A stretch of 64,000 nucleotides of DNA from Chromatiaceae bacterium (GTDB lineage Bacteria; Pseudomonadota; Gammaproteobacteria; Chromatiales; Chromatiaceae), in NCBI GenBank assembly GCA_016714645.1, contig JADKCI010000002.1, positions 952,051 through 1,016,050 of the forward strand, given 5' to 3'. Both the position numbers and the translations under genes were made by a program. Within the stretch, counting starts at the first letter, position 1. Each line of letters begins with the position of its first letter. A model generated the notes under the pieces. The model was not told the DNA's origin. It did not search any database and saw only the letters and a list, made by a program, of their open reading frames with translations. This document shows, piece by piece, positions 26,889 to 36,341 of the stretch.

Positions 26889-28484
26889 TTATTTTTTGCC
26901 CTTCTTCTCTTTACCTGGCTTGCCATTTTCCAGATTTTCTTTTTCTATCAGCCTCCTGCCACAGGCAACATAACCGCTGTTGTTACTAAAGCTGCCAGCA
27001 TCGAGGGCTGTGCGCAGGGCATCCCGCAGCGTGGTCAAGATCTTGATGCGGGCAAAGGGCTTGTCGTCGCCCTCGACCAGGGTCCAGGAGGCGGATTCCG
27101 TGCTGGTATAGACCACCATGTCGTTGATGGCGGTGCGGTACTGGGGCGCCTTGTCCCGGTTGCGCCAGTCCTCGGCGGTGATCTTGTACTTTTTATAGGG
27201 TACGGCCTCCCGCTCCTTGAAGCGCCGCAACTGTTCCTCGTCACTGACCTGGAGCCAGAATTTGACCAGAACCACGCCGCTTTCGACCAGTTGTTCCTCG
27301 AACTGATTGATTTCGTCGTAGGCGCGGCGCCACTCGGCATCGGTCGCGAAGCCCTCGACGCGCTCCACCAGCACCCGGCCATACCAGGAGCGGTCAAAGA
27401 TAGTGAGGTAACCGGAGCGGGGGATATGGCGCCAGAAGCGCCAGAGATAATGGTGGGCCTTTTCCTCGTCGGTGGGGGCGGCGATGGGTATGGCGCGGTA
27501 GAGACGGGCATCGATCGCGGTGGTGAAACGACGGATGGCGCCGCCCTTGCCGCCCGCGTCGGCGCCCTCGAAGACGATCACCAGGGAACGACGTTTTTTA
27601 TAGGCCTCCCAACACAAACCATTCAGTTCGCTCTGTAGCTTGGCCAATTCGGTGCGGTAGATGTCACAAGCCAGCTTTTGCTCCAGATCGAGATGATCCA
27701 GGACCGTGATCCGGGCCTCGGGGCTGGCCGGCAGGTCCAGTTGGCCGGAGGTGGCGGGGGGCTCCATGGGCGGGGGTTCGCTCAAACGCTGCTTGATGGC
27801 ATGGAGCAGGGTCTTGCCCATGGTCAGGTCACGGTAGCGGACGTCCCCGGCCTCGATCAGGTACCAGGGCGAGATACCCCGGTCAGTGTGGCGAATCATG
27901 CGCTCCGCCACATACTCGAAGTGGGCATAGTGTTCCCGCTCCTTGCCCTTCTGCGGCAGCATCTTCCAGCGGCTGCGGTCGTCGCGCTCCAAGTCCTTGA
28001 GCCGATCCTGCTGTTCTCGCTCGGACAGGTGAAACCAGAACTTGATGATCAGGGCCCCATCCTGGATCAGCATGCGCTCGAAATCGACGATGCGATTGAG
28101 TTCGCCGTCCAGTTCGGCATCGCTGCAAAGGTTATGGATCCGGTGCTCCAAGGGCGCCAAATACCAGCCGCCAAAGAGGATGGCCATCTCCCCGCGCGGC
28201 GGCATGGAGCGCCAGAATCGCCAATAGCGCGGACGCTGGCGTTCCTCGTCCGTCTCGTCCCAATAGGCGAAGGACTGGAGGCCGCGGGCATCGAGCCATT
28301 CGTGCAACCGGTTGACCACCCCGCCCTTGCCAGCCCCCTCAACCCCGGCGACCAGGATGATAACTGGCATGTCTGTCTGCAATAGCTCGCGCTGAACCAG
28401 GAGCAACTGGGTGCGCAGCTCTTCCTGTTCGGTGGTGAAGGTCTCCTTATCGACCCTGCGGCCAAGCTTGATGGCTTCAAACAT
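26889..28484 (-). CDS. pap: polyphosphate:AMP phosphotransferase (two-domain PPK2)
   Basis: 531 residues with two tandem PPK2 domains, as in class II PPK2 enzymes that make ADP from AMP and polyphosphate. Walker A loops: GVEGAGKGG (about residue 48) and GADAGGKGG (about residue 305). The second domain keeps the lid/Walker B motif FDRSWYGRVLVERVEGF, but the equivalent site in the first reads LFGGWYLAP, so the N-terminal domain is probably not catalytic. The start is supported by AAGGAGA. Suggests use of stored polyphosphate as an energy reserve. Confidence 0.92.
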   Translation of the reverse strand: MFEAIKLGRRVDKETFTTEQEELRTQLLLVQRELLQTDMPVIILVAGVEGAGKGGVVNRLHEWLDARGLQSFAYWDETDEERQRPRYWRFWRSMPPRGEMAILFGGWYLAPLEHRIHNLCSDAELDGELNRIVDFERMLIQDGALIIKFWFHLSEREQQDRLKDLERDDRSRWKMLPQKGKEREHYAHFEYVAERMIRHTDRGISPWYLIEAGDVRYRDLTMGKTLLHAIKQRLSEPPPMEPPATSGQLDLPASPEARITVLDHLDLEQKLACDIYRTELAKLQSELNGLCWEAYKKRRSLVIVFEGADAGGKGGAIRRFTTAIDARLYRAIPIAAPTDEEKAHHYLWRFWRHIPRSGYLTIFDRSWYGRVLVERVEGFATDAEWRRAYDEINQFEEQLVESGVVLVKFWLQVSDEEQLRRFKEREAVPYKKYKITAEDWRNRDKAPQYRTAINDMVVYTSTESASWTLVEGDDKPFARIKILTTLRDALRTALDAGSFSNNSGYVACGRRLIEKENLENGKPGKEKKGKK

Positions 28485-28517
28485 AGCTGTCTCCTTTTAA
28501 CATATTGATTTTATTAT

Positions 28518-28937
28518 TTACTGGGTCTTGCGGGATGCGGCGATGGGCCTGGGTCGCCCATCGGCGCCTACGGCGACGTAGGTGATGTTGGCGACGGCCA
28601 CATGATGACGGCTCTCGGGGTCCATTTCGCGGCGGGCCCAGGCCCGGATCTCGACGCTGACCGAGGTGGTGCCCAACCGCTGCACCCGGGCATAGATGTC
28701 CACCAGATCGCCCACGGCCACGGGGGAGACGAAGCGGAACTCATTGACCGCAATGGTGACCACCCGACCCGCCGCCGCCTGGACGGCCACCGTGGCTCCG
28801 GCGATGTCGGCCTGCGACATCAGCCAGCCCCCGAAGATATCACCCGCGGCATTGGTATCGGCGGGCATGGCCAGGACCCGGATGGCCAGGCGCCATTGGC
28901 TGGGATCACCTTCGTCGAAGAGGTTGGGATCGGGCAT
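28518..28937 (-). CDS. acyl-CoA thioesterase, YciA-type hotdog protein
   Basis: 139 residues with one hotdog domain. The active-site pattern is NAAGDIFGGWLMSQADIAGA near residue 30 (read as DIFGGWLMSQAD), followed by VTIAVNEFRFVSPVAVGDLVDI elements. It releases free CoA from acyl-CoAs in the cytosol. It lies upstream of pap on the same strand with a 33-base AT-rich gap, so co-transcription is possible. The divergent side faces phaC, which also uses acyl-CoA. Confidence 0.9.
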   Translation of the reverse strand: MPDPNLFDEGDPSQWRLAIRVLAMPADTNAAGDIFGGWLMSQADIAGATVAVQAAAGRVVTIAVNEFRFVSPVAVGDLVDIYARVQRLGTTSVSVEIRAWARREMDPESRHHVAVANITYVAVGADGRPRPIAASRKTQ

Positions 28938-29189
28938 AGGGGTTCCCGCTGATCAGGGCCACCAGAACCGGGGCTTTGGCTGGCGGCGGTTGGGTATCGC
29001 GACTGGGCTAACATGGTAACCTCAATGTTCATGTATGGGGTCGGATTCTGGCGCCACCAGCGGTCCCGGGAAACATTCTGTTAGACTTTGCCCCGGTGGC
29101 TTCGCGGTGGAAGGTTGAAGGTCGCCAAGAAACCGATAGGTTAGAAGATGTTACCTCGCCCAACACCTGCGGTGAAGCAGGAGACCCAG

Positions 29190-30905
29190 ATGCCCATCCC
29201 CCCCTCGCCCGGCCGAACCCCTTCACCCCAGATCGCGCTGCCCTACGATCCGTTTGATATCCTCGGGTCCACCCTGGCGTTACAACAAGCCTGGATTCGT
29301 CATCCCGAACGGTTGACCGCCAGCTTGCAAGACCTGGCCCTCGAATCCGCCCAGATTCGTGATCACCTCATCCAAACCGCCCTCAATCTTCCTAGCGAGC
29401 CCGCGCTGGATGCCCATGTCCGCGACGAACGTTTCCAAGATCCCTCTTGGACTGAGTTGCCCGGATTTTGCTTTCTCAAGGATATGTATCTTCTTTACGG
29501 TCGCTGGTTGCAGGATGCCATCTACGCTACCGAGGATATGGACCACAAACAGCGTGAGCGGGCGGCCTTCTGGTTGAGGCAATGGCTGGATGCCATGGCT
29601 CCCAGCAATTTTTTCTGGACCAACCCAGAAGCCCTGCGGCGCGCCATCGCCAGCCAGGGACTTAGCCTAGTCCATGGCCTCGATCATTGGTTGCGCGAGG
29701 CGATGGCGGGTGAGGTGCGGATGGTGGAGCCCGATGCCTTCCAGGTCGGCAAGGACCTGGCGATCACCCCCGGTCAGGTGGTGTTGCGTAACGAATTACT
29801 GGAGCTGATTCAGTACGCCCCGGCGACCCCCGCAGTGCATGCCATCCCGGTGGTGCTGGTGGCACCCTGGATCAACAAGTACTACATCATGGACCTGAGC
29901 CCTGGCATCAGCCTGGTCCGGTATCTGGTCGAGCAGGGGTTTACCGTCTTTGTCACCAGTTGGCGGAATCCCGGTCCCGAGGCCAAGGAGACGACCCTGG
30001 AAGATTATGTGCTGGGTGGCGTCCTGCCGGTGCTGGAAGCGGCGCGCGCCATCTGCGGCGTACCCCAGGTCCACGCCGCGGGATATTGTCTGGGTGGCAC
30101 CGCCCTGGCCATGCTGCTGGCCTGGCTGGCGGCCGCCCCCGGGGGCCAGGAGACCCCTCCCAACCCCGTCCCCCATTGGTCCACCCTGACCACCCTGGTG
30201 GACTTCAGCGATCCCGGCGCCATCGGGGCCTTCCTGAGTCCCGGCAGCCTGGATTTCCTGCAAGAGCGCATGGCCGCCAGGGGCTACCTGGACGGGGCCG
30301 ACATGGCCACCGCTTTCCGGTTGCTGAGACCCAACAGTTTGATCTGGCATTACGTGGTTCACCGCTACCTCTATGGCGAGGCCCTGGCCCCCAACGAGGT
30401 GCTCTTCTGGAACTGCGATGCCACCCGTATGCCCGCGGCCATGCACGACTTCTATTTGCGGGAGTTGTATCTTAAGAACCGGCTGGCACAGCCAGGAAGC
30501 CTGGAGATGGGCGGGCGCCCGCTGGATCTGGGGGCGATCCGGCAACCGCTCTACGCCGTCGGCGCCGAGCAGGACCATATCGCCCCCTGGCGATACACCT
30601 TCCGACTCTGCGGCCTGATCGGCGGGCCTGCCCGCTATGTGCTGGCCACCTCTGGCCATATCCTCGGGGTCATCAACCCCCCCGTGACGCCTCCCAAGCG
30701 GCGCTACTGGGTGGGCGACGCCACCGGCCCGCAGGATCCGGATAACTGGCTGGAAAGCCTGGACAAGCATCCGGGTTCCTGGTGGGAAGACTGGACCCAA
30801 TGGCTGGGCGAACGCTGTGGCCCTTTGGTACCGCCACCCGCCTTGGGCAACGTCGAGTATCCGCCCCTGGAGGCCGCACCGGGGCACTACGTCCTGCAAC
30901 AATAG
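29190..30905 (+). CDS. phaC: poly(3-hydroxyalkanoate) synthase, class I
   Basis: About 571 residues, full class I size. Polymerises 3-hydroxyacyl-CoA into storage polyester on granule surfaces. Catalytic triad visible: Cys about 300 in the lipase-like box AAGYCLGGT, Asp in LVDFSDPG-like and later QDHIAPW regions, and His in SGHILGVIN. ATG 29190 has AGGAG at proper spacing and is preferred over ATG 29148. No phaE, phaA or phaB is adjacent, unlike the phaCE class III locus typical of several purple sulfur bacteria. Confidence 0.93.
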   Translation: MPIPPSPGRTPSPQIALPYDPFDILGSTLALQQAWIRHPERLTASLQDLALESAQIRDHLIQTALNLPSEPALDAHVRDERFQDPSWTELPGFCFLKDMYLLYGRWLQDAIYATEDMDHKQRERAAFWLRQWLDAMAPSNFFWTNPEALRRAIASQGLSLVHGLDHWLREAMAGEVRMVEPDAFQVGKDLAITPGQVVLRNELLELIQYAPATPAVHAIPVVLVAPWINKYYIMDLSPGISLVRYLVEQGFTVFVTSWRNPGPEAKETTLEDYVLGGVLPVLEAARAICGVPQVHAAGYCLGGTALAMLLAWLAAAPGGQETPPNPVPHWSTLTTLVDFSDPGAIGAFLSPGSLDFLQERMAARGYLDGADMATAFRLLRPNSLIWHYVVHRYLYGEALAPNEVLFWNCDATRMPAAMHDFYLRELYLKNRLAQPGSLEMGGRPLDLGAIRQPLYAVGAEQDHIAPWRYTFRLCGLIGGPARYVLATSGHILGVINPPVTPPKRRYWVGDATGPQDPDNWLESLDKHPGSWWEDWTQWLGERCGPLVPPPALGNVEYPPLEAAPGHYVLQQ

Positions 30906-30984
30906 CCTGAAACGTGCTCGTGAAGGCTTCCCATGGCGGGGACCCTCTCCCGGTGCGCCCTATTCCCTCGATGCCCAGCAAGTG

Positions 30985-32547
30985 ATGTCCAGCATGATGA
31001 CCAACCCTAAGCCCGCCCACGCCTCCTGGCGGGCCACCCTGCGTCCCTTTCTCGATAGCCGCGTCATCGCCATGTGTTTTCTCGGCTTTTCCGCCGGGAT
31101 TCCGCTGCTGCTGATCTTTTCCTCTCTGTCCCTCTGGCTGCGTGAGGCGGGAGTGGATCGCGGGGCGGTGACCTTCTTCAGTTGGGCGGCCCTGGGCTAC
31201 TCCTTCAAATTTGTCTGGGCACCGCTCATCGACCGCCTGCCGCTGCCGCTGCTGACGCGCTGGCTGGGTCGCCGCCGCGCCTGGCTGCTCGTCGCTCAAC
31301 TGGCTATCGCCAGCGCTATCCTGCTTATGGCGGCCATAGACCCGGCACAGGGGGGCAGCAGTCTGACCCGCATGGCCCTGGCGGCGGTGCTGCTTGGATT
31401 CTCGGCGGCGACCCAGGACATCGTCATCGATGCCTATCGTATCGAGGCGGCGGAGACCAGCCTTCAGGCCATGATGTCGGCGACCTACATCGCCGGCTAT
31501 CGGGTCGGCATGGTGGTCTCGGGGGCGGGCGCCCTCTATCTGGCCGCCGCCCTGGGTTCAACCGCCGAGCAGTATGTCTTCGCGGCCTGGCGCTGGACCT
31601 ACATCGCCATGGCCGGGGCCATGCTGATGGGTATCGCCACCACCCTCCTGATCCCCGAGCCGGTATCCGGGCGGCTGGCTACCCGGCGCTACGGGGCCTG
31701 GGATTACTTCCGGCTGGTGATCGTCTTCGCCAGCGCGGCCACGGCCTTCGTGGCGACCTTCTTCCTGAGCGGTGGCGTCTTCGCGGCCCTCCAGGGGCCG
31801 ATGGGGCAGGGGCCCTTGGCCGGCTTCCTGGTGGAAAGCCTGCATTTCCTGGTGGCGATCCTGATGGCGGGGCTGACCGGCTGGCTGCTGGTGCGGTGGG
31901 GGGTGGTGGACCAGGCCATGGCCCGGGAGACCTGGGTCGCGCCCGTCCAGGACTTCTTCGGTCGCTATGGCACCCGCGCGGCCCTGCTGCTCCTGGCCCT
32001 GATCGGCCTGTACCGCATCTCGGACATCGTGTTGGGGGTGATTTCCAATGTTTTTTATCAGGACATGGGCTTCACCAAGAACCAGATCGCCACGGCGGTC
32101 AAGACCTTTGGCGTCGTCGTCAGTATCGCGGGCGGCCTGCTTGGCGGTCTGATGGCCAACCGCTTCGGGGTCATGCGTATCCTCATGCTCGGCGCCATCC
32201 TCTCGGCGGCGACCAATCTCATTTACGTCTGGCTGGCCTGGGTGGGTAATGATGCCGCGGTCCTCTATCTGGCCGTGGCGGCGGACAATCTGGCGGCGGG
32301 ACTCGCCAGCGCCGCCTTTGTCGCCTTTCTGTCGAGCCTGACCAGCGTCGCCTTTACCGCCGTCCAGTACGCCATTTTCAGCTCCCTGATGACCCTGCTA
32401 CCCAAGGTATTGGGCGGCTATTCAGGCACCATGGTCGAGGCCATCGGCTATCCGGCCTTCTTTGTCTTTACCACCCTGATCGGTGTACCCGTGCTGCTGC
32501 TGGTCTGGCTGGCGGGACGGCACCTGCAGGCCAGACCAGTTCCATAA
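30985..32547 (+). CDS. AmpG-like MFS permease
   Basis: About 520 residues with 12 or more membrane helices. Signature regions of AmpG permeases, which import anhydro-muropeptides for cell-wall recycling: FLGFSAGIPLLLIFSSLSLWL near the N-terminus, KFVWAPLIDRLPLP, and the QDIVIDAYRIE loop. Start options 30985 and 30997 are both ATG without a strong ribosome site; the open stretch upstream overlaps phaC and is not coding. 79 bases separate it from phaC; no functional tie is apparent. Confidence 0.88.
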   Translation: MSSMMTNPKPAHASWRATLRPFLDSRVIAMCFLGFSAGIPLLLIFSSLSLWLREAGVDRGAVTFFSWAALGYSFKFVWAPLIDRLPLPLLTRWLGRRRAWLLVAQLAIASAILLMAAIDPAQGGSSLTRMALAAVLLGFSAATQDIVIDAYRIEAAETSLQAMMSATYIAGYRVGMVVSGAGALYLAAALGSTAEQYVFAAWRWTYIAMAGAMLMGIATTLLIPEPVSGRLATRRYGAWDYFRLVIVFASAATAFVATFFLSGGVFAALQGPMGQGPLAGFLVESLHFLVAILMAGLTGWLLVRWGVVDQAMARETWVAPVQDFFGRYGTRAALLLLALIGLYRISDIVLGVISNVFYQDMGFTKNQIATAVKTFGVVVSIAGGLLGGLMANRFGVMRILMLGAILSAATNLIYVWLAWVGNDAAVLYLAVAADNLAAGLASAAFVAFLSSLTSVAFTAVQYAIFSSLMTLLPKVLGGYSGTMVEAIGYPAFFVFTTLIGVPVLLLVWLAGRHLQARPVP

Positions 32548-32875
32548 CAGGCCCGGCCCTAGATAATGTGGATATTCAGGGCCTGGAGCAATAACCACCT
32601 AAAATAGCAGTAAAAATCTCGAAGGATTATCCAGAGATTAAATCGGGATTGCTGCGGCGCACCAAATATGCGATTGTTACGACGTTAAAGGCAGGCGGCG
32701 ATAGGTCAGGCCAAGGAGTCCCCTAGACATGCTCTGCTCTCTTCGACTCGCGCCAGGTGGCTGACAACAGCGCCAGGCGCGGCTCGACAGTGGCACCTCG
32801 GGTGCCGCTTGCGGCTTGGGGCTGGACCAGGAAGGACAGGTCCCGAGGTTTGGTTAAAAAAACCGGAATGTAACG
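32548..32875. other. 328-base gap upstream of sdhCDAB
   Basis: No coding frame supported. At its left edge an inverted repeat CAGGCCC (32548-32554) / GGGCCTG (32579-32585), with an alternative inner pairing GGCCCT/AGGGCC, could end ampG transcription, though no U-run follows. A second small perfect hairpin, GGCACC-TCG-GGTGCC, lies at 32792-32806. The middle (32590-32700) is AT-richer and is the probable promoter region of the succinate dehydrogenase operon; no convincing -35/-10 pair was found. Confidence 0.45.
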
Positions 32876-33256
32876 ATGATTACCACCCAAAAACGACCTT
32901 TCTTTCTAAATTTAATGGTGATCAGGCTCCCGGTGGCGGGGGTCATGTCGATTGGTCACCGCATCAGCGGCGTGGCCATGGTCCTCACCCTGCCCTATTT
33001 CATCCATATCCTGGCCCTCTCGGTGTCCAACCCGGCGGGTTTTGACGCGGCGGCAACAATGGTTGCCAGTTGGCCCTTCAAGGCCTTTCTGTTCCTCTTC
33101 CTGTGGGCGCTGATGCACCATTTTCTGGCGGGCATCCGCTATCTGATGCTTGATATCGATGTCGGCATCGAGAAGCCTCTGTACCGGCAAACGGCCTGGG
33201 GGGTGCTGGCGGGTGGCCCGGTCCTGGCCCTCATCCTGTTGGGAGCACTGTCATGA
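32876..33256 (+). CDS. sdhC: succinate dehydrogenase cytochrome b subunit
   Basis: 126 residues, three membrane helices. The family motif around the heme ligand and quinone site is seen as MSIGHRISGVAMV near residue 25, and ALMHHFLAGIRYLMLD carries the helix II His. It anchors the SdhAB catalytic part to the inner membrane and passes electrons to quinone. The stop overlaps the sdhD start (ATGA). First gene of sdhCDAB. Confidence 0.94.
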   Translation: MITTQKRPFFLNLMVIRLPVAGVMSIGHRISGVAMVLTLPYFIHILALSVSNPAGFDAAATMVASWPFKAFLFLFLWALMHHFLAGIRYLMLDIDVGIEKPLYRQTAWGVLAGGPVLALILLGALS

Positions 33257-33588
33257 GCCGTCAAGCCTCGGGACTGCGGGCCTGGATTTTCCAGCGCGTG
33301 ACCGCGATCGCCCTGCTGCTGTACTTTCCCTATCTCCTCCTCTCCCTAGCCTTTGGGCCGCCGGCGAATCACGCCGAATGGATGGCCTGGCTGAGCCAGC
33401 CCCTGGTCGGCATAGGCTTCCTGATCTTCGTCGGCCTGCTCTTGCTCCATGCCTGGGTTGGCGTGCGTGACGCCATCATCGACTATGTGCACCCCACCGC
33501 CATCCGCGTCACGGCCCTGAGCCTGCTGGCGCTGGGACTGATTGGCTGCGGCCTCTGGGCCCTCAAAGTCATCGTCCTGGTGGGCTAG
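33253..33588 (+). CDS. sdhD: succinate dehydrogenase hydrophobic membrane anchor
   Basis: 111 residues, three helices. WIFQRVTAIALLLYF at the N-terminus and LLLLHAWVGVRDAIIDYVHP with the likely heme b His are typical of SdhD. Translationally coupled to sdhC by a 4-base overlap. sdhA follows after 30 bases. Confidence 0.93.
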   Translation: MSRQASGLRAWIFQRVTAIALLLYFPYLLLSLAFGPPANHAEWMAWLSQPLVGIGFLIFVGLLLLHAWVGVRDAIIDYVHPTAIRVTALSLLALGLIGCGLWALKVIVLVG

Positions 33589-33618
33589 GGCCAGGCGAGA
33601 ACTGAATGCGAGAATGAT

Positions 33619-35380
33619 ATGTCATTAAACAAGCGAAACTTCGACGCCCTGATCGTGGGCGCGGGCGGGGCCGGGCTCAACGCGGCGATCCAACTGGCCA
33701 ACGCCGATCTGCGCGTGGCGGTGGTCTCCAAGGTGTTCCCGACCCGCTCCCATACGGTCGCCGCCCAGGGTGGGGTCAACGCCGCCCTGGCCAACGTCCT
33801 GCCGGACAACTGGCATTGGCACATGTTCGATACCGTCAAGGGATCGGACTACCTGGGTGACCAGGATGCCATCGAGTTCATGTGCCGGGAGGCCATCCCC
33901 ACCGTCTACGAGCTGGAACATGCGGGGGTGCCCTTTTCCCGCACGGACAATGGCAAGATCTACCAGCGTCCCTTCGGTGGCATGACCCAAAACTTTGGCG
34001 GCGACCAGGCCGCCCGCACCTGCGCCGCAGCGGACCGTACCGGTCACGCCATCCTCCATACCCTCTATCAGCAGAACCTCCGCGCCAAGACCCACTTCTT
34101 CGATGAGTTCTTCGCCCTGGATCTGATCAAGGACGCCGAGGGCGTGATTTGCGGCGCCCTGGTCCTGGAGATCGAGACCGGCGAGCCCCTGCTGATCGAG
34201 GCCAAGACCACCCTGCTGGCCACCGGCGGCTGCGGTCAGGTGTTCCGCACCACCTCCAACGCTCACATCAACACCGGCGATGGCATGGCCATGGCCCTGC
34301 GCGCCGGCGTGCCCCTGATGGACATGGAGTTTTTCCAGTTTCATCCCACCGGTATCGCGGGCAAGGGGATGCTGATCACCGAGGGCGTCCGTGGCGAGGG
34401 CGGTTATCTTCTCAACGGGCGTGGGGAACGCTTCATGGAGCGCTATGCCCCCAAGGCCAAGGATCTCGCCAGCCGCGACGTGGTCTCCCGCTCCATTGTC
34501 ACCGAGATCAAGGAGGGGCGTGGCGCTGGGCCCCAAGGCCGATCACGTCCTCCTCAAGCTGGATCACCTGGGCGAGAGCGTCATCGCCAAGCGCCTGCCG
34601 GGCATCCGCGAGAGCAGCCGTATCTTCGCCGGCGTCGATCCCGTGGTCGAGCCCATTCCGGTCTTCCCCACCGCCCACTACCTTATGGGGGGTATCCCCA
34701 CCGACCGCTTTGGCCGCGTCATGACGCCGGCTGGTGCCGGCGAGGATGCGGTACCGGGGCTCTACGCCGCCGGTGAATGCGCCTGCGCCTCGGTCCATGG
34801 CGCCAACCGCCTGGGCGGCAACTCCCTGCTCGACATCCTGGTCTTTGGCCGCCTGGCGGGCAAGAACATCATTGATTACGTCAAGGAAAACCCCTTCCAT
34901 CGCACCATCGATCCCGCCAGCCTGGATGGGGTCATGTCGCGGCTGTCGCGGTGGGATCAGCGGGGCAAGGGCCCGAGCGTCCACGAGACCCGCGAGAAGC
35001 TGACCCGCTGCATGGAGGATCATGCCGGCGTCTTCCGCACCGAGGAGATCATGTCCGAGGGCCTGGATAAGATGAAGGAGATCCGCGCCGCCTTCGGCGA
35101 GGTGCGGCTCACCGACCACTCCAAGGTCTTCAACACCGCCCGCATCGAGGCCCTGGAACTCGAGAATCTGCTTGATGTGGGCATGGCCATCGCCGCCTCC
35201 GCCCTCACGCGTCAGGAAAGCCGCGGCGCCCATTCGCGTCCCGACTTCCCCAAGCGCGATGATGTCAACTGGATGAAACACACCCTCTACTTCCAGGAGG
35301 GTGACCGGCTGGACTACAAGCCGGTGCGGACCAAGCCCCTGACGGTGGAGAGTTTCCCGCCGAAAGAGCGCGTCTATTGA
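33619..35380 (+). CDS. sdhA: succinate dehydrogenase flavoprotein subunit, frameshifted as read
   Basis: Flavoprotein that oxidises succinate to fumarate in the TCA cycle. FAD motif GAGGAGLNAA, the His bearing covalent FAD in TRSHTVAAQGG, active-site block GVRGEGGYLLNGRGERFM, and later HGANRLGGNSLLD. The frame breaks at about 34524-34527: EIKEGRG is followed, in another frame, by LGPKADHVLLKLDHLG. Removing the single C at 34526 gives RGVGPKADH and a continuous product of about 587 residues, the normal size. All domains are intact on both sides, so an assembly indel is more likely than a dead gene. Confidence 0.92.
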
Positions 35381-35398
35381 GCCAGGTGGAGGGAAAAC

Positions 35399-36091
35399 AT
35401 GAAATTCCGTGTCTATCGCTATGATCCCGAGCTGGGCCAGAAGCCCCGCATGCAGGAATTCGAGGTCGAGACCCATCGCGGCATGATGCTGCGCGATGCC
35501 CTCAAGGCCATCAAGGCCCAGGACGAGACCTTCGCCTTCCGTCACTCCTGCGGCGAGGGTGTCTGCGGTTCCGATGGCGTCAACGTCAATGGCACCAACA
35601 AGCTCGCCTGTGTCACCGCTATCGCCGATCTCAAGGAACCGATCGAGGTGCGGCCCTTCCCGGGGCGGCCCGTCGTCCGCGACCTGGTCGTGGACATGAC
35701 CCAGTTCTATGAGCAATACAAGGCCGTGGAACCCTGGCTCAAGCGCAAGGAACCCACGCCCGAGCAGGAGATTCCGCAGTCACCCGCGGACCGCGACAAG
35801 CTGGATGGCCTCTACGAGTGCATCATGTGCGGCTGTTGTTCCACCTTCTGCCCCTCCTTCTGGTGGAACCCGGATAAGTTTCTCGGTCCCCAGGCCCTGC
35901 TCACGGCCTATCGGTTCCTCGCCGACAGCCGTGACCAGGCCAGCGCCGAGCGCATGGACTTCCTGGAGGGCCCCTACAAGCTCTTCCGCTGCCATAGCAT
36001 CATGAACTGCGTCGAGGTCTGCCCCAAGGGCCTCAATCCCACCAAGGCCATCGGCCACATCAAGGAAATGATGTTGAAGGACTCGGTCTGA
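35399..36091 (+). CDS. sdhB: succinate dehydrogenase iron-sulfur subunit
   Basis: 230 residues. [2Fe-2S] ligands in SCGEGVCGSDGVNVNG with a later KLAC; [4Fe-4S] and [3Fe-4S] ligands in CIMCGCCSTFCPSFWW and CHSIMNCVEVCPKGLNP. Transfers electrons from SdhA to the membrane quinone site. Last gene of the operon; a stem-loop follows at 36113-36146. Confidence 0.96.
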   Translation: MKFRVYRYDPELGQKPRMQEFEVETHRGMMLRDALKAIKAQDETFAFRHSCGEGVCGSDGVNVNGTNKLACVTAIADLKEPIEVRPFPGRPVVRDLVVDMTQFYEQYKAVEPWLKRKEPTPEQEIPQSPADRDKLDGLYECIMCGCCSTFCPSFWWNPDKFLGPQALLTAYRFLADSRDQASAERMDFLEGPYKLFRCHSIMNCVEVCPKGLNPTKAIGHIKEMMLKDSV

Positions 36092-36112
36092 GCACCTATT
36101 GGCTTTAAAGCT

Positions 36113-36146
36113 GGCGGGTTCCCGCGATCTGGCGTTGGAACCCGCC
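36113..36146 (+). terminator. stem-loop after sdhB
   Basis: Perfect 10-bp inverted repeat GGCGGGTTCC (36113-36122) / GGAACCCGCC (36137-36146) with a 14-base loop, 22 bases beyond the sdhB stop. It is followed by a C-rich stretch and not a U-run, so it may protect the 3' end or assist rho-dependent ending instead of acting as a classical terminator. Confidence 0.5.
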
Positions 36147-36341
36147 CCCCATATCATCCTGTTTGAGCCTCCCTGCTTCTTCGTGATCCCGGGGCCTGCC
36201 TGTGCGTCCGGTTCCGCAATTTTTCTCGAACAAGGGGTAAATCTGGTCTCGGATTAATGGGATCAAGGATTTTTTCGTCCCCGCCTGAGTCTTGGCTTTT
36301 GCTAAAATCGCTTCCTTCCGTCCCATGCCCCCTGGATAGCC

